A DNA stretch of 64,000 bases. Source: Isoetes taiwanensis. Taxonomy: Eukaryota; Streptophyta; Lycopodiopsida; Isoetales; Isoetaceae. The position numbers were made by a program, and so were the translations under genes. The stretch covers positions 4,047,563 to 4,111,562 of the forward strand of contig JAJEKV010000014.1 of NCBI GenBank assembly GCA_021234155.1, written 5' to 3'. Shown here piece after piece: positions 23,966-37,391 of the stretch. Under the pieces are notes generated by a model. That model was not told where the DNA came from. It saw nothing but the letters and a program-made list of their open reading frames with translations, and searched no databases. How positions within the stretch are numbered: position 1 is the first letter of the stretch; every line of letters starts with the position of its first letter.

Positions 23966-24887
23966 GTGGCAAAGGCTTATTTTGACTTGTGTATTTCAGA
24001 ATAGTTTAGTAAAGCATGTTGTTGGCCAGTGATATAAATTTTTGGTGTACATATGTTTGATACAAAACTCTGATTCAATGATATGTGTTCCATTTATGTC
24101 TACAAGTACACAGATTAAGCTTTTTGGCATTAGTACTAGCTGCACACTTTGTCATGGGGCATAGTAGATTTGTCTGTAGCAAATAGTTTCTGGTGGGTAT
24201 ATGAGTTTTGTGAATGTTTCTTAAAGTCTGTAGCAAATAGTCTACAAATAGTCTGCAGCAAATAGTCTGTAGCAAATAGTTTCTTGCATGTTTTGTAGCA
24301 ATCTTGTATGCTAAATCAAGCAACATGTAGACTCCAGGTTTTAGCATTGTATACGCAAATGAGTTCACATCCCAAATCAAAGTGAGACTCTTGTTATCAT
24401 TCAAAAAAATAGGACACTTATTAAAGAAGTCATTGTACATTTATCCAAATACTCTCTAAAATTTGGAAAGTTAAATATTCCAAAATTATATTGCATGAAG
24501 ATCTGAAAGACCATCCATAGGTCATGTCTCTTGTATCACCTGCAGGTATGATGATTGAGTAAGTGGACAATAAATAGTTGCTGAATTCTTTCAGTTGTAT
24601 CTGCAAAAAGTGGTACAAAAGGATAGCACGATTGGTTTTGGTCTGATCTACGCGAGTCCCTCACCAGAATTATCAATAACACACAATTCAGGCTGCAGAT
24701 TTCTTGGAAATTATGTGCTCATGTAAAAAGGAAGACTGTCCTCTGAAGGATTGTGTAATACTGGGAATGTAAATCAGGTAATATCAATGAATATAAACAT
24801 TCTGCAAAAGTTCGGCTTGCTTAAATCATAGACATATTATTACTATTTGATTTTCCCTAGCTTAAAAGGGTATTGAGGTTACTAACA

Positions 24888-25575
<688 letters not shown>

Positions 25576-26331
25576 ATACAACAAAGCTCAATTACAACCA
25601 TTTTCAATGTCTGGTCGAAGACGAGGAAAGTATTTCTTGAATACCTAAACTCTTTCAAAATGCCTCTTTCAAGCATTCTATGTCAAGACAACAAATCCAA
25701 GTTTCCAACATTCTTCCAGGAAGCTCAACATGCCAAAGACAAAAGTCTGGGTTCCCAATACTGCACTGAAACAAGCTCAACTGGATGTCCTTTTTGTTCA
25801 ATCCTAGACCCACCGTTATTTACAAAGATGTTTGCATCAAAGTGTAGATAATCTTTCAAACCTGTTATCCACCCAAAACCCACTCAGGTTTCTCCCAGGG
25901 ATCTGTAAATATGTACACATCAAATTTAGACAATGTTTGGACCATGTAATATATCCACTCCATACCTACCCAAATTTCTCCACCAGATCTGTAAGAACGT
26001 AAGCATCAAATTGTAGATAATATTTAAAGTATGCACAAGCTTTTAGGCACTGTTACCACTAAACTCGTTATTCCAGCTTAGCATCTTGAATCAGGCTCGT
26101 ATAGGATGCATTTTGTTTAAGCTTTTCTCTCTACTGTCTGAATAATTGAAGCCAGAAAATGCAGCATCAACCAAAGCCTTCATCGGATCCCTCTGCAAGA
26201 TTAACAAGGGCACAAAATATAAGCAGAAAGAAAGTCACTCTTTAAATGTACTTTTGAATGCTTTATGAATGGCAAGAAAAGAAAGGAGAAAAATAAAAAC
26301 CTTTGACCTGTAAAAGAGGGTTCTTCAATGC

Positions 26332-26941
26332 TTAATGAATTGAGAAAATGAGTGACTTTACCTCATCTAAATTTTCTGAGATATTTGAAATGGAACATTT
26401 CATGCCTACTTGTTCTTCATCAATTTCCTCCACTTTCGCTTCTCGAAGCTTCTCTTCTGTCAGAGGCAAAGGACAAACGAAAATAGTATTTAGAAGGCCT
26501 TGAGCATTGCTTAGGGAAACAGAAATATAAGCTCTGTTTGCAATAAGGATAATAGTGCTTTGGAGCAACTTGCCTACAAGGACAGGGACCTACTCCAAAG
26601 GGGCTTGAAATAATGAGCATCCTTGAGAAATAATGTCAGGCAAGGCTGGGGGTGTCACATCAGGCAAGTCTGGAATTCCCATATCGTCAGTTGAATGCAT
26701 TTTGTCTCAACAGTACTATGCAGTTTTTGAGAACTATAATCGTTGGGTACAGATATTTCAACTGTTGATTCCCTATGATGGAGAATGTGCCTTTGGGATC
26801 CTCTGCACTTTCACCATCATTCAGCTCGCTCTGCACCCGCTTTAGGAGTTCAAAATAGTATGAAATACCAGGTTCTGGACATTTAGTTACATTATGGATG
26901 TCATTGTTATGGAAGCCAAATGCCAGATAAGAGGACTTCAA
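26332..26941 (-). pseudogene. Exon-like blocks of unidentified gene inside Harbinger A
   Basis: Two blocks on minus look coding-like: 26941-26690 (SSYLAFGFHNNDIHNVTKCP, then SYYFELLKRVQSELNDGESA) and 26568-26335 (YISVSLSNAQGLLNTIFVCP, then EEKLREAKVEEIDEEQVG). I do not recognise the protein. They may be another captured gene piece next to the alcohol dehydrogenase exons. Confidence 0.35.
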
Positions 26942-27554
26942 CCAAAAGTCCTTTACAAACTACATGCACAAAGGCAAATTGACTCTTTAACATAAGCCCA
27001 TTGACTGTTTCGGATCAGATGTATCAGATATTGGCATAATGTACAACATACAACAATTTTTTATTACTCATCAAAAAACATTCCATTAGACTCATGTCAA
27101 TAATGTGCAAATTCTGAAAAACGAAGACATGTTCAAATGATTAAGAAGTACTATACCAAACAGTTAAAAAACTTTTCAGCACTTCATTTCGAGGTTTCAT
27201 GAATATTCACAGTAGAGTTGAAACAAAAAGCTTACCAAATTGGATCAAAGCCACTATACCCTTGTACTTGGGATACACTTGGAAGGGCAGATTAATATGG
27301 CTGGTACCTTTGCTCATCATCACGTAATTGAAAGGAAGCACCATCTAACTTTGCAGCATCTAACTTTGAAAGGAAGCACCATGTAACTTTGCATGAAAAA
27401 ATATGGATTACAAACCCATTGTCCATCAGATATTCTCAAATATTATGCTCCTGATCTGATCACCAACCCGTTTGTATCTCTTGGAGTCAGCAAGTGACTC
27501 TTGACATTCCATGGATGACAATACGGGTCTAAGGGGCAGGAGATCCTCGTCTTG

Positions 27555-28844
27555 TCATTCCATAATGCAATAATTGTGCAATGCACAACATGCATGTATC
27601 ACCCTGCTAGCATCTGATAGTTTAACACCTAATGCTTTCAATGCTCTCCATTTCTCCTTCAACATACCAAATGTATTCTCTATGACAACTCTGCCGTTGC
27701 AAATTTTTTTATTGAATCGTGCATATTTAGCATTCTTCTCTGCCATAATTTTCAGAAGAAACCTTCTTGAAGGATAGGCTGAATCTCCAAGAAGTTGAGG
27801 AGGTATAGCAACCTTAATCAACTGGTCTGTCATATTGCCCTTGTGCAATTTATATCCTATAAGATTGACTTTAGGTTCTTGCAATACCTTCTTTTGAATC
27901 AAGAGTTTATAAATGCTAGATTGCTTGAAATGGTCTGCATCATGGACTACACCTGGTCTAATGACACAAACATGCAAGAATTGCTTATCAAAGCTGCATA
28001 TACCTTGTAACAATACCGAATGCCTCTTGTGCCTGCCCCTGTAATCATGGGGCCTGAAATTTTTCCTTGGTTTCCTGTACAGATTGATATGGCTCTCGTC
28101 AACAACATCAAACACATTAGGAAGACCTGTGGCTTCCTTAAAATCTGCTATGATTGATGCCAGCCTAACATCATTTGGGATATTCACAAATCGATGAAAC
28201 AACTTCTTGTTGCTAGCCAATGCATCTGTGACCAGTCTAATATACTTGCTCACAGTAGATGCACCAGCATGAAATCTTTGACCTACATGAGATGGCTATT
28301 CACTATGAGCAAGGTAATAAATGACCATATCAACTGCTCTTCTTGGCCCCACTGGTTTTCTGACCTTTTGCCCAGGTTTTAAAATGTAAGGGCATAAGAG
28401 TTCAACTAATTTTTCAAAAGAATGTCTTTTCATCCTATAGTTATGCAACCATTCGGACTCTTCATACATGGGAAGGTCAATCCAATCAAAATTATCAAGA
28501 TGATGCCATTGAGTATGCTGCCTTGGTGCAATCCACCACATTCTTGATGGCCTTCTGATTCTGGCAATAGCAATTGAGACTACAAGACCTTGGAATAAAG
28601 AATTTTTACCTGATTCAAGAATTGAGGAGGAATCGTCAAGTATACCCATGTAATCTCTTGAATTTACAGAATCCATCCACTGTAGCAACAAAAACTGAAC
28701 TTCAAAACACCATTGAAATGTCTGCAAAAGCAAACCAAGCGCCATCGGCAACATTTCTGGTTCCATTCTGTTTTCTCTGAGAGTTTCCGGCCGACAATGA
28801 CAAAAAATGTTTAACAGCCCTATTAAGGCATGGGAGATGGACAC
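27555..28844 (-). pseudogene. Harbinger A transposase (HARBI1-like DDE nuclease), one internal stop
   Basis: Two frames in one reading phase: 28844-28296 (N-terminal part with RRPSRMWWIAPRQHTQWHHL and MKRHSFEKLVELLCPYILKP) and 28253-27555. They are divided by a TAG directly before PSHVGQRFHAGAS. Copy C has TTG at this site (GELPSHV), so a single base change disables copy A. DDE residues are visible: D in FDVVDESHI (copy C reads GIVDGSHI), D in LLGDSAYPSRRFL and E in RVVIENTFGMLKEKWRALK. It converges on the Myb-like gene at 22517-23764. Otherwise the protein appears full length (~425 aa). Confidence 0.88.
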
Positions 28845-28938
28845 GTCTCTCGATATCTCTCACCCTAATACGTATAAACTTTCTCTCTCACCCATATACG
28901 GTGAGAGACAAAAAAATGTTGGACATGTGGAGAACCTT

Positions 28939-28955
28939 AGAGAGAGAGAGAGAGA
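28939..28955. repeat. (GA)n tract 3
   Basis: Short GA run joining the right end of Harbinger A to the TTTCA tail of LINE-2. Confidence 0.95.
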
Positions 28956-28992
28956 AATGAAATGAAATGAAATGTTTTATTACGTCCTTTAG

Positions 28993-29007
28993 AGACCTAT
29001 CAGGTCT
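28993..29007 (-). promoter_or_regulatory. LINE-2 3' hairpin
   Basis: AGACCT, 3-nt loop, AGGTCT, about 40 nt from the tail. Equivalent hairpins occur in LINE-3 (33158-33171, AGACC/GGTCT), LINE-4 (55444-55458, AGGCCT/AGGCCT) and LINE-5 (60413-60426, AGGCC/GGCCT). The stem is kept by paired base changes, which suggests an RNA structure recognised by the reverse transcriptase. Confidence 0.65.
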
Positions 29008-29195
29008 ATAGAACGAGAAAGTACAAAGCACAATGTATCACCATAATCATAAACCTCCTACTCCTCACTCTCCATATTTTTTACTTCCTTTTTCAAGCAA
29101 ATACTTCTTTTTTGTAACACCTCATCTATATAAGAACACAAGTATTTTGTTGAGAGTCCTAAGAGCTCAACTAATTAACTTTCTTGTATAGAGTA

Positions 29196-32100
29196 TTAGA
29201 GTCTAATGTCTTCATAACACTTACAGTATAACAGGGTGTGCGTTTCATCTTCAATCACACCATCAGGACACAGTTCACATATACGGTCAGCCCTTTCTAT
29301 CCTCTGCCAACTTCCAGTCTCAATTTTCAAATAGTGTGAGCTCAAATGCATACGAGCAAGCAAATGCCTATTTGAGATAGATATATTCTCTGACAAGTAT
29401 TTTGCTACCTGTAAAGACGGGTTAATATATTGCTGGTAGAAAGACATCTTTACCTCCTGGACCGCGCTCCATGTTTTAATTTGAAACTTATGACAAACCA
29501 GACGTATTCTATCTCTCTTGCCCACTAACTCATCTACACTGATATTCCATTTCTGCAACCAACAAACTACATCATGATACCAACTTTATCCGTGGATGCT
29601 CTTTTAGCTATGCTGGGAAGGCGATCTTCACTTAATGCATTGACCTTGAGCAAGTAAGAAGCAGTCTGAATCATTGCTTCTCCCTCAAGAGGCAGCATTC
29701 TCACTTCTGCAAGCATCATCGCATATGGCGTTTGCATTTTCACCCCTAGCTCAGCGCGCAAAAATTTCTTTTGCAAATTCTCTACCTTTTTCCATAGCTT
29801 GGCCGTCAAGCTTGGAGCCCATACTTCACAACCATATAGTATAACTGTTTGTACAAGTGCTCTATAAAGCTGCTTCTTCAAATCCCAATTCCAGAGATGG
29901 ATTTTATGACATTGCTTTTGCATTGCACAAAGCGCCTTAAGCGCATTACTGTATCGCTGCTCTATGCATTCATCCCATAAGTAATTGCTACTAAAAATAA
30001 TTCCCAAATATTTAAAAGATGTTACGGTTTCCAATGGCATGCCTCTGTAAGTAAAATCGTGTTTGCTCCTTGTGCCAACAATCATAACCTTCGTCTTCGT
30101 GGTGTTCACCACCATACCTGTCTTTGAGCAAAAGGTTGATAAGGCCTCAAGATGCCTTTCCAAATCCAGCTTTGTTCGCGCAAACAAAGCCATATCATCT
30201 GCATATAAAAGGATGGCAATGACATATGCCAGCAGCGGGGATCCAGCACCACCATGAAAAACGACCCAATCTTCCAATTCATCAATAAAAATTCCAAATA
30301 GAGTGGGGGACAATGGGCAGCCCTGTTTCACGCCAATATTGCTTGCTATTCTTCCACTGGCACATTCTGACCAGGGATACGAAAGCTCTACCAGCACTTG
30401 CTCATACAAAACTTTAACAGCATGTCTGATGGTAACTGGAACATTCAATGCTTCCAATCTATCCCATAACTTCCCTCTTGGCACGGTATCAAAAGCGGTT
30501 TTAAAATCAACAAATGCAATAAAAACAGGCTTCTTTTTACCTTTAACGCTCTCCACAATTACTCTCAATGTAACCAGCTGGTCTATGGTAGAATGTTTAG
30601 GTCTAAATCCAGCTTGTCCATGTGCTCTGACTCCATTTACCTCAGCCCACATACTCAATTTAGATTCAACTATGTTCGAAAAGAGCTTAGCCCATAAATT
30701 ACTCACCAAAATAGTCCTGTAATTGCTCACTACCTCTTTATCACCACCTTTATGAACTGGAACAACCCTATTAGATTGCCAAGTTTGTGGGAATCCCTCC
30801 ACCACTATCTTATTGAACATCTCTGTAATATAAAACACCCATTTTTCCCCTGCCCATTTGAGCATTTCGGCCACTAGACCACAGTTATCAGCAGCTTTTC
30901 CATTTGCTAAGCGCCCTATGCCATTGCTTACATCCTCCTCTATAAAAAAGTTTTCAACCTGTGCCTGTGATAAATGGGTTTCATTTACAATCTCTTTTTT
31001 AAAATACAATGCTGCTATATGCTCACGGAGAAGATCACCTCGCAAGTCTATGCATGGCTGCGCTTTCCTTTTTAACTTATGCCAGAATTTCCGTGGGTCT
31101 TGTGCCCATTCATTGCAAAGCATGGTCTGCCTAAGGCTAAGATATGCACGCCTTTTCTTCCTGACCCTATAACGCTTATGTTGCCAGATTTTATCTTCCT
31201 CTGATGCATCTAGATATCTCTGACGTGCGGCTTTGCAATCTAAATCATACCAAGAATTACACGGTAATCCTTTGCGTGCTCTATTATGCTGAAAACACTC
31301 CTTAGAAGCCTTTAATAATGCATCTGTCATCAATGCACTCATTTGTGCTCCTGTATTCTGTGCCGGCACCTGTATGCTGCTCAAGCAACTCTGAAAAATA
31401 TCCGCTTTTCTATAGTCCATGACCATGGTTGACAATCTTTTCCTCTCTTGAGTACGTGAAGATGTGATCTCAAGAGAGACGAGTAACGGATGATGGTCTG
31501 ATTCTGCTTGTGCATCCAAGATTTTGAATTCCTTAATTCTATGCACACTGTCCTCATTACATATTAAATAGTCAACAACACTTCTCCCTTTACAAGTGCA
31601 AATATCAGTGCCTGGGAATTTACTTATGCCATTACATATTCTTAAATCAAAACTAGAACATACCGCTAAGAGGTGTCTACCCATAGAAGTAACAGCCCCT
31701 TCGTCTTTAGATATTCTCGCCCAACCAAGCGTATGCAGTTCTTCTTTACTCGCCTGCTTCGCCTTCTTCTTTAAGTATGCGTGCTTGCAAACTATTTGTC
31801 CTTCCGTTGAAGTCGCCCATAAGCATCACTTCCCCTACCGACTGATATCTAATTATATCTTGCTCAAGATGAAACAAGGGATCACTAGAATCTAGATCCA
31901 TTCTTTTGTAAGCTTTTTTGTCAAGAGGTGCAAAATAGCAGACAACAAGAAATAATCTGTTTTCACCAGTACCTAGCACTTCAAACCAGATGTATTAGTT
32001 ATGACAATCCTTTTTTTATTTCTTTCAGCTGATTCGCATGCATGTTTCTAACATAACAGGCAATCCCGCCATTACCTTTATTTCCTTCTTTGAATCTGGG

Positions 32101-32276
32101 ATTCCATACAGAGGTAAGTAAGAAGAAACTATTTATTTCTGGCAGTGAGCATTCATCATGCTCATGTGTTTCTACAAAGAAAATTGCATCTAACTGATCT
32201 AATATAGGCTCCATAGCCACAGCTTTTTCTATATTGAGTTTATTAATATTCCATACAGCCCACCTGAACGTCTCCA
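29196..32276 (-). pseudogene. LINE-2 ORF2: endonuclease and reverse transcriptase (few lesions)
   Basis: The endonuclease start (AVWNINKLNIEKAV) and FFVETHEHDECSLPEINSF lie at 32270-32000, LMGDFNGR at ~31800-31830, and SDHHPLLV in the long 705-codon frame 31684-29567. The RT has GKAADNCGLVAEMLKWAGEK, FVDFKTAFDTVPRGKLWDRL, NIGVKQGCPLSPTLFGIFID and ILLYADDMALF (~30190-30210). The last 120 codons are in another frame (29558-29196) with the knuckle CELCPDGVIEDETHTLLYC. Three or four frameshifts or stops separate the blocks. Confidence 0.9.
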
Positions 32277-32280
32277 GTTC

Positions 32281-33036
32281 CTATATAACTACTACTTTCC
32301 CATTCTTCCAGTATGTTTTTTGACCATTTGCCCGGGCATCTTTATATTTCTGTATCTCTTTTTTCTTGTCCTCAAGCTGCTCCTTTGTCAAATCTTCATT
32401 AATCCAAACTTTTTTATTCTTTAACATTTTACTTCGTCTCAGAACTCGCATCCGGTCCCCTCTGTTGGCAAATTTTACAATGATGTGCCTGGTTTTCTCG
32501 CCTTTCCTTCCAACTCGATAAGCATCAGATATGTTTGGCTGAATTTTAAGGTTGTCTTGCAAGAAATTCTCCACCAATATATATGTGTCTTCGTCATCTA
32601 CTTCATTTAATCCCACAATTCTCAGATTGTTTTTCCTTTCCTGATTCTCTATCACCGCTGTTATCTTATCCTCTAGCTGCACTGCACTTTCTAAATTCTG
32701 CCCATTTTTAGATTTGGAATTTTCAGAGAACAGACGAGTTTGAAGCTCAAAAATCCTACTTTCAAATGCTGCCAACACTTATTCATCATATTCTCCATCA
32801 ATTTCATTATACTCAGATGGTTCTGGTTCAAAATCTGTAAGACCATATCTAATGGCACTAACATACCTAGCTGCGCAATCGTTGGAGGAGGAAAAGGAAA
32901 AACTTGACCCATCTGCAACCCACCTGCTGCCCCTGCAGCCGGTTCCTCTTCATCAGAGGAGTTATCAGAGCTTCCGGAAGTTGAGATTGGAGCAGGCTTT
33001 TTAGCCTTAGCTTTATCTATTGCAGCCCACCAGAGA
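32281..33036 (-). pseudogene. LINE-2 ORF1 (RNA-binding protein)
   Basis: A 165-codon frame (32778-32281) has a short coiled coil (VQLEDKITAVIENQERKNNL), then NLRIVGLNEVDDEDTYILVE, then RHIIVKFANRGDRMRVLRRS and WINEDLTKEQLEDKKKEIQK. This order matches L1-type ORF1p: coiled coil, RRM, C-terminal domain. The N-terminal Ser/Pro-rich part continues upstream to about 33036 in other frames, with at least one frameshift. Confidence 0.8.
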
Positions 33037-33040
33037 GAGG

Positions 33041-33043
<3 letters not shown>

Positions 33044-33124
<81 letters not shown>
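33044..33124. repeat. (GA)n tract 4, shared by LINE-2 5' and LINE-3 3' ends
   Basis: One GA tract is the only sequence between two LINEs lying head to tail. Confidence 0.97.
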
Positions 33125-33127
<3 letters not shown>

Positions 33128-33392
33128 AATGAAATGAAATCTATTATTCCGTCTTCGAGACCACCAGGTCTATGAGACGTTTACAAGTTACATTCAAAAT
33201 TATAAAACAAGTCATCCAGTGCGTCTTCTGAGAGTAACACACTGGGCCCCTCTATCTCAATCTCTCGTACCTTCTGATTTTTCAAACAGGCATCTCTATG
33301 TTTAAGAATGTCAACAATATATCCCCCAATGGATGCCCCTGGGTACCGAAAGAACTCCTCAAGGGAGGTAGCACTGATCCCATGTATGATTC
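33125..33392 (-). mobile_element. LINE-3, 3' part
   Basis: Begins after three TTTCA units. Encodes the ORF2 C-terminus (SLEEFFRYPGASIGGYIVDI, then VLLSEDALDDLFYNF), closely similar to the LINE-1 C-terminus (LAEFFDYPGGVIGAYILAVL, LLSDDALDELFYNY). Interrupted at 33393-33396 (TTAA) by the 14-kb element. Continues at 47410. Confidence 0.93.
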
Positions 33393-33396
33393 TTAA

Positions 33397-33441
33397 CACT
33401 AGAGTTGTCCCGGGGACTATTTCTGGTCCATGGACCAGAAA
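33397..33441 (+). repeat. Left TIR and subterminal palindrome of TTAA element
   Basis: The 15-bp TIR is followed at 33420-33441 by a perfect 22-bp palindrome centred on GGTCCATGGACC. Related motifs (GGACCAnTAATGGTC) recur near the right end at about 46318, 46642, 46995 and 47371, as expected for transposase-binding subterminal repeats. Confidence 0.75.
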
Positions 33442-35759
33442 TGGTCCACCATACTCCCTGCCACTTAAACCGATATATCTCGCAAGAGAAATTTTAATTT
33501 TAAAATACACCACCACTATTTGAGTCTTCACTTGATTCTTAACGACCTGTGAGAATTTCTTGACCATTGGATTCACCTTTATATTGGTATGATTGTTCAA
33601 ACTTTGGAGAATTTGGCAGTTTTTACAGCACTCTAGAACTGCTTTCTTCAAATTTCTAGCATAAAAGTGTATAAACCTTGCTAAATATGAAATTAATTGA
33701 TATATTATGATAAAACATATCAATTTTCATGTTTCCATGTTTTGCCACTATCATTTGATATCAATTGAAGTTGTCAAACCCTATTTTGCTTAAAAATGCT
33801 GCGTGAGGTTCAAGAATTATTTCTCTCTTATTATTACAAGTTTTGACCTAATTTTTGTGACAATGAGTCCTCAACTAAACATGCTATAGTCCAAGGAATT
33901 TTTTCTATGTTTATATGTTTTATTAGTATCGTTATTAACTAAAGAAATTATTGTACAGAATTCAAAATAAAAATATGGGTTAAAGTGCTTCAATAAACCC
34001 CATCTATAAGTCTCATAAGGATAGTAAATGATGCATTCTAATTAACTCTACATAGAAATTTACTTTATCAACACATATATAGTGTAACTAGGGTATAACC
34101 ATGCATTATCTAGATCTAAACAAGATCTAATATAACAGGCTGAATTCAAAGAAAGGTTCCAAAGTGCATTGATTATATCCTTATAGGTCTAAAACTCAAC
34201 AATAATGTAGGCAATGATGGTTATTGATGAATAGAGGACAATATCACGAAGTTTAGCCATGACTATAAATAAATAGATCAAAAGACTTTCCGTACCTGTT
34301 TTTCTAGTTCATCTAAAATATTAACTTATTGCACTACATTTCTCCCATAAGCCTTTTAAATGGCTCAATATATGATAAACAAGGTGCTGCGCACGGAGGG
34401 TTGCCCTCCATGGCCGGAGAGTGAAGTGGCTTAAGTTGTAGTTGTAGACAATAGAGTGTTTGAATCGAAATTGCTATTTTAAAACATTCATATTTTGTGA
34501 AGGTGATCGTTTGCATTTGCATTACTAAGTTCTGCTTAGGTGTTGAGGTGTTGTTGGAGTAGGATGCAGTTGGACATATAGGGTAGAATTACCCTATATT
34601 TCCAAAAATTATCCCAAGAAGCCTCTAGATTCTCCAAGATTCCATGAAGGCTTCCCCGAATTCCCTTAGGTTCTCCAAGATATTATGTATATTCCCATAG
34701 ATTGACTTAGATTCTCTTAAATTTTATGAGATACCTTTAGGTTCGCTTACATTCTTTTAGATTTTGTAAGATTTTCTCAAATCCAGAGAAGGATTCAGAA
34801 TGTGAACTAATACAGTTGGGTTTGTAGATATATAGGAAAAATCAACTGTAATGTTAAGAATGAACGAAAGAACATAGACTGGGAAAAGATTATACCAACC
34901 ACTTGCAGAGGCTGTACCAAATGCAGCAAGTCTTTAACAGATTCAAGCATCAAACCCTAAGATGGCAATCATGGACCAAGATACTCATAACAATACGACG
35001 GTTGTATGAAGCAAAGCCTATAGTAATTTTGCCGTCTTGTCCATAATTGATTTACGCGAATTGAATGCATACAAAGTTGATGGACGAGGAACGACAAAAA
35101 AAAACAACGAAGAAAAGGAAATGGTCCCAGCCATGTGCTATGATGGGACGGCATAGCACGAAAGAAAAAACATGAATTCAAAATGTTTCTGCACCATCTT
35201 TCATTAATCCAACTATAACAGGACGGGAATTCTTGTGATGAATATTTGAAACAGATTGAATCAACAAAAAAAAAGAGGCAGAAAATTATCCGTGACCTTC
35301 TCTATCTCCGTGGCTCCGTGCCCATTTTTGGCCGAATTTCTGATTTTCCTGACCTTAGATTTGTAAAACTAGACATCTATATATTCAAGAAAACAATTTG
35401 GGCAGTTATCTCCAATCTACTATAACTATGCCTCCTTGGTTACTCGTTTCTCAAGAAATGTTATCTCACAAACTGATCAGAGAAGTCAAGGAGGCGATAA
35501 CCCTTTATCACAGCTCCATATTGAAGAACATAACATCCTGCTGAAGAAATGTTAGAATGAGGCAGCATCTTGATTGCCCTGTATGCCATGTGAGGTGCAT
35601 GTTACCAGGCATAAGGGCCTAATGGTGGCACAACAGTATGTTTCATACTTTCATTTAGAATGGAAAACATTTAGTGCCTGATATGTTGTGCGCGTATAAT
35701 AAGTAGAGTTAACAAAAGAAATAATGTCCTTAATCATAGCATTTAAACAATTATGAAAC
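33442..35759. other. AT-rich left arm of TTAA element
   Basis: No gene recognised. 34612-34790 holds degenerate ~25-bp repeats built on TTAGATTCTCCAAGATT. Confidence 0.55.
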
Positions 35760-35912
35760 AAGAAGGGTACCATCTAGAAGTTTTCCCTTGTAAAGTACTC
35801 CAAAACCGTCATGTCCAATTATATTACTCTCCGCGAAATTTTGGGTAGCTTTAGTCAGCTGAGAAATGGAGTAGGGGACTCCTGAATTCGTTGTAAGAAC
35901 TTCGTGGAAGAG
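35760..35912 (-). pseudogene. Receptor-like kinase exon fragment in TTAA element
   Basis: After a good acceptor (CAG at 35913-35915) the minus strand encodes PYSISQLTKATQNFAESNII then GHDGFGVLYKGKLLDGTLL. This is the start of a plant LRR receptor-like kinase domain. The glycine-rich loop is altered (GHDGFGVLY against the usual GxGGFGxVY). Only this exon was found. Confidence 0.8.
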
Positions 35913-36686
35913 CTGCCAGAAAATAACATCTCAGCTATAAAAGTTTATTAAGCGTACTATCATCCACATTGAGAAGGCAAACTTTCTTATCCTTTTTTTA
36001 TAGCTTTCAATAAACAATCCTATTCGATGTGTTCTCCCAATGCTATGGAACGTTTTCTTAGTTGGTAAATGAATACATATAAAGAGGAACACGTATATGG
36101 AAACAGTTTTGAATGTTAACTGTGTCCTATAAAAAAAAGAATTTGTAAACATACAGTGTTTGTTCGTGGGTGGGGATTTGGACACCATTCGAAATTAATT
36201 GGAAACTAACCAATTCTAGCCTAGATTTCCTAATACATGCATACAAGAAATTAGAAACACGAATAAACTTACACTTTGATCCGAAGGACTCCCCACCCTT
36301 TTTTCTAGCTGGGAAGCATGGAAACATGATTACACAAGCTAGCAAAGCCAATCCTCCACCAAATTCTGTCTTCATGATGATGTATATGGTTATTTATGGG
36401 CAATGGCTTGAATCAGTTCACACTCGAAGGATTTGATAGACGAGGAAATGGCAAGAGGGGCCAAAATCCTACGACAGAATTGCTGGAAATTGTAAACTAG
36501 AAGCTGCAGAAAAAATTCTGGTATGCCATGCCATAACCTAGGCCTGTCGGATCTGCTGCTCGCCGGACACTGCCAGCTCCAAGGTCGGGTGCTAGTCAGC
36601 ATCTCTTTCAGCGGAAAAGAGACGGTAAAAATGAAATTGCTATAAAATTCTGTGGACGCAGTAGCTAACACCTAAGACTTATGCAG

Positions 36687-37273
36687 GGCACTGTTGTAGT
36701 AGATAAGTCAGATGATCAAGATACTACAGACCTGCATAAATGTGTCTCCTTTGTGGAGGAAAACTTCAGAAAGGTGGGTAGTAACTTATATCTGGGGTGA
36801 TAGTCTAATACCAAAACATGAAAGAGTGTGCAGCTCAATGTTTTAGGAGCATTTGGTGGAAGGCTTGCTCATGAAATGGCAAACCTCAACGTTTTGCACT
36901 GTTTTCCCAATCTTCGTATCGTACTTGTCAATGATGAGAATTTGGTTCGGCTGCTTCCCAGGCACTATGTTCATGAGATAATTATAGATTCGACTTTTGA
37001 AGGTCCACATTGTGGCATTATACCTATTGGTACTCCTTCAACAAGCACCACAACCACAGGACTCCGCTGGAATTTAAGTAAGATATTTCCTGTTTATCTG
37101 CATGAGACATTTACAAGCTGGTGCTCACTAGTTTGCATTTTATGACAGATAAAACTGCCATGTCTTTTGGATCCCTTATTAGTACATCTAATATTTTGGA
37201 TGCACAGAGGGTGACAATAACTTCTGATGCAGACTTACTTTGGACAACAGAACTGAAACGTTTTAAAATGTAA
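36687..37273 (+). pseudogene. TPK1: Thiamin pyrophosphokinase, three C-terminal exons in TTAA element
   Basis: TPK turns thiamin into thiamin diphosphate. Exons 36687-36773 (GTVVVDKSDDQDTTDLHKCV), 36834-37077 (LNVLGAFGGRLAHEMANLNV, later PHCGIIPIGTPSTSTTTTGL) and 37149-37273 (DKTAMSFGSLISTSN, ending DADLLWTTELKRFKM) have correct GT-AG borders and an open frame to a natural stop. The substrate-binding DQDTTDL and GAFGGR motifs and the PIG...TTTTGLRW motif are kept. The N-terminal third of the enzyme is missing, so no working enzyme is expected, but these exons lack lesions. Its orientation is opposite to the other captured pieces. The terminal exon is tandemly duplicated downstream. Confidence 0.92.
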
Positions 37274-37391
37274 AGGCTCTCTTTATTGGGTTTGACCTGT
37301 ATAATTCATGCAGACTTACTTTGGACAACAGAACTGAAACGTTTTAAAATGTAAAGGCTCTCTTTATTGGGTTTGACCTGTATAATTCATG
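37231..37391 (+). repeat. 81-bp tandem duplication of the TPK last exon and 3' flank
   Basis: GCAGACTTACTTTGGACAAC begins both units (37231 and 37312). The units look identical. Each includes the ADLLWTTELKRFKM coding end and about 40 nt of 3' flank. Confidence 0.95.

Larger units (their letters stand above)
28956..33043 (-). mobile_element. LINE-2, nearly full length (4.1 kb), between (GA)n tracts
   Basis: The 3' end shows three TTTCA units and a stem of AGACCT/AGGTCT (28993-29007). The 5' end at ~33043 borders (GA)n tract 4. ORF1 and ORF2 lie head to tail on minus with almost no spacer. Confidence 0.92.

Noticed and set aside
23800-24300. CRISPR-like array
   Set aside because: Repeats are imperfect and short, have no constant-length unique spacers, and the genome is clearly eukaryotic.
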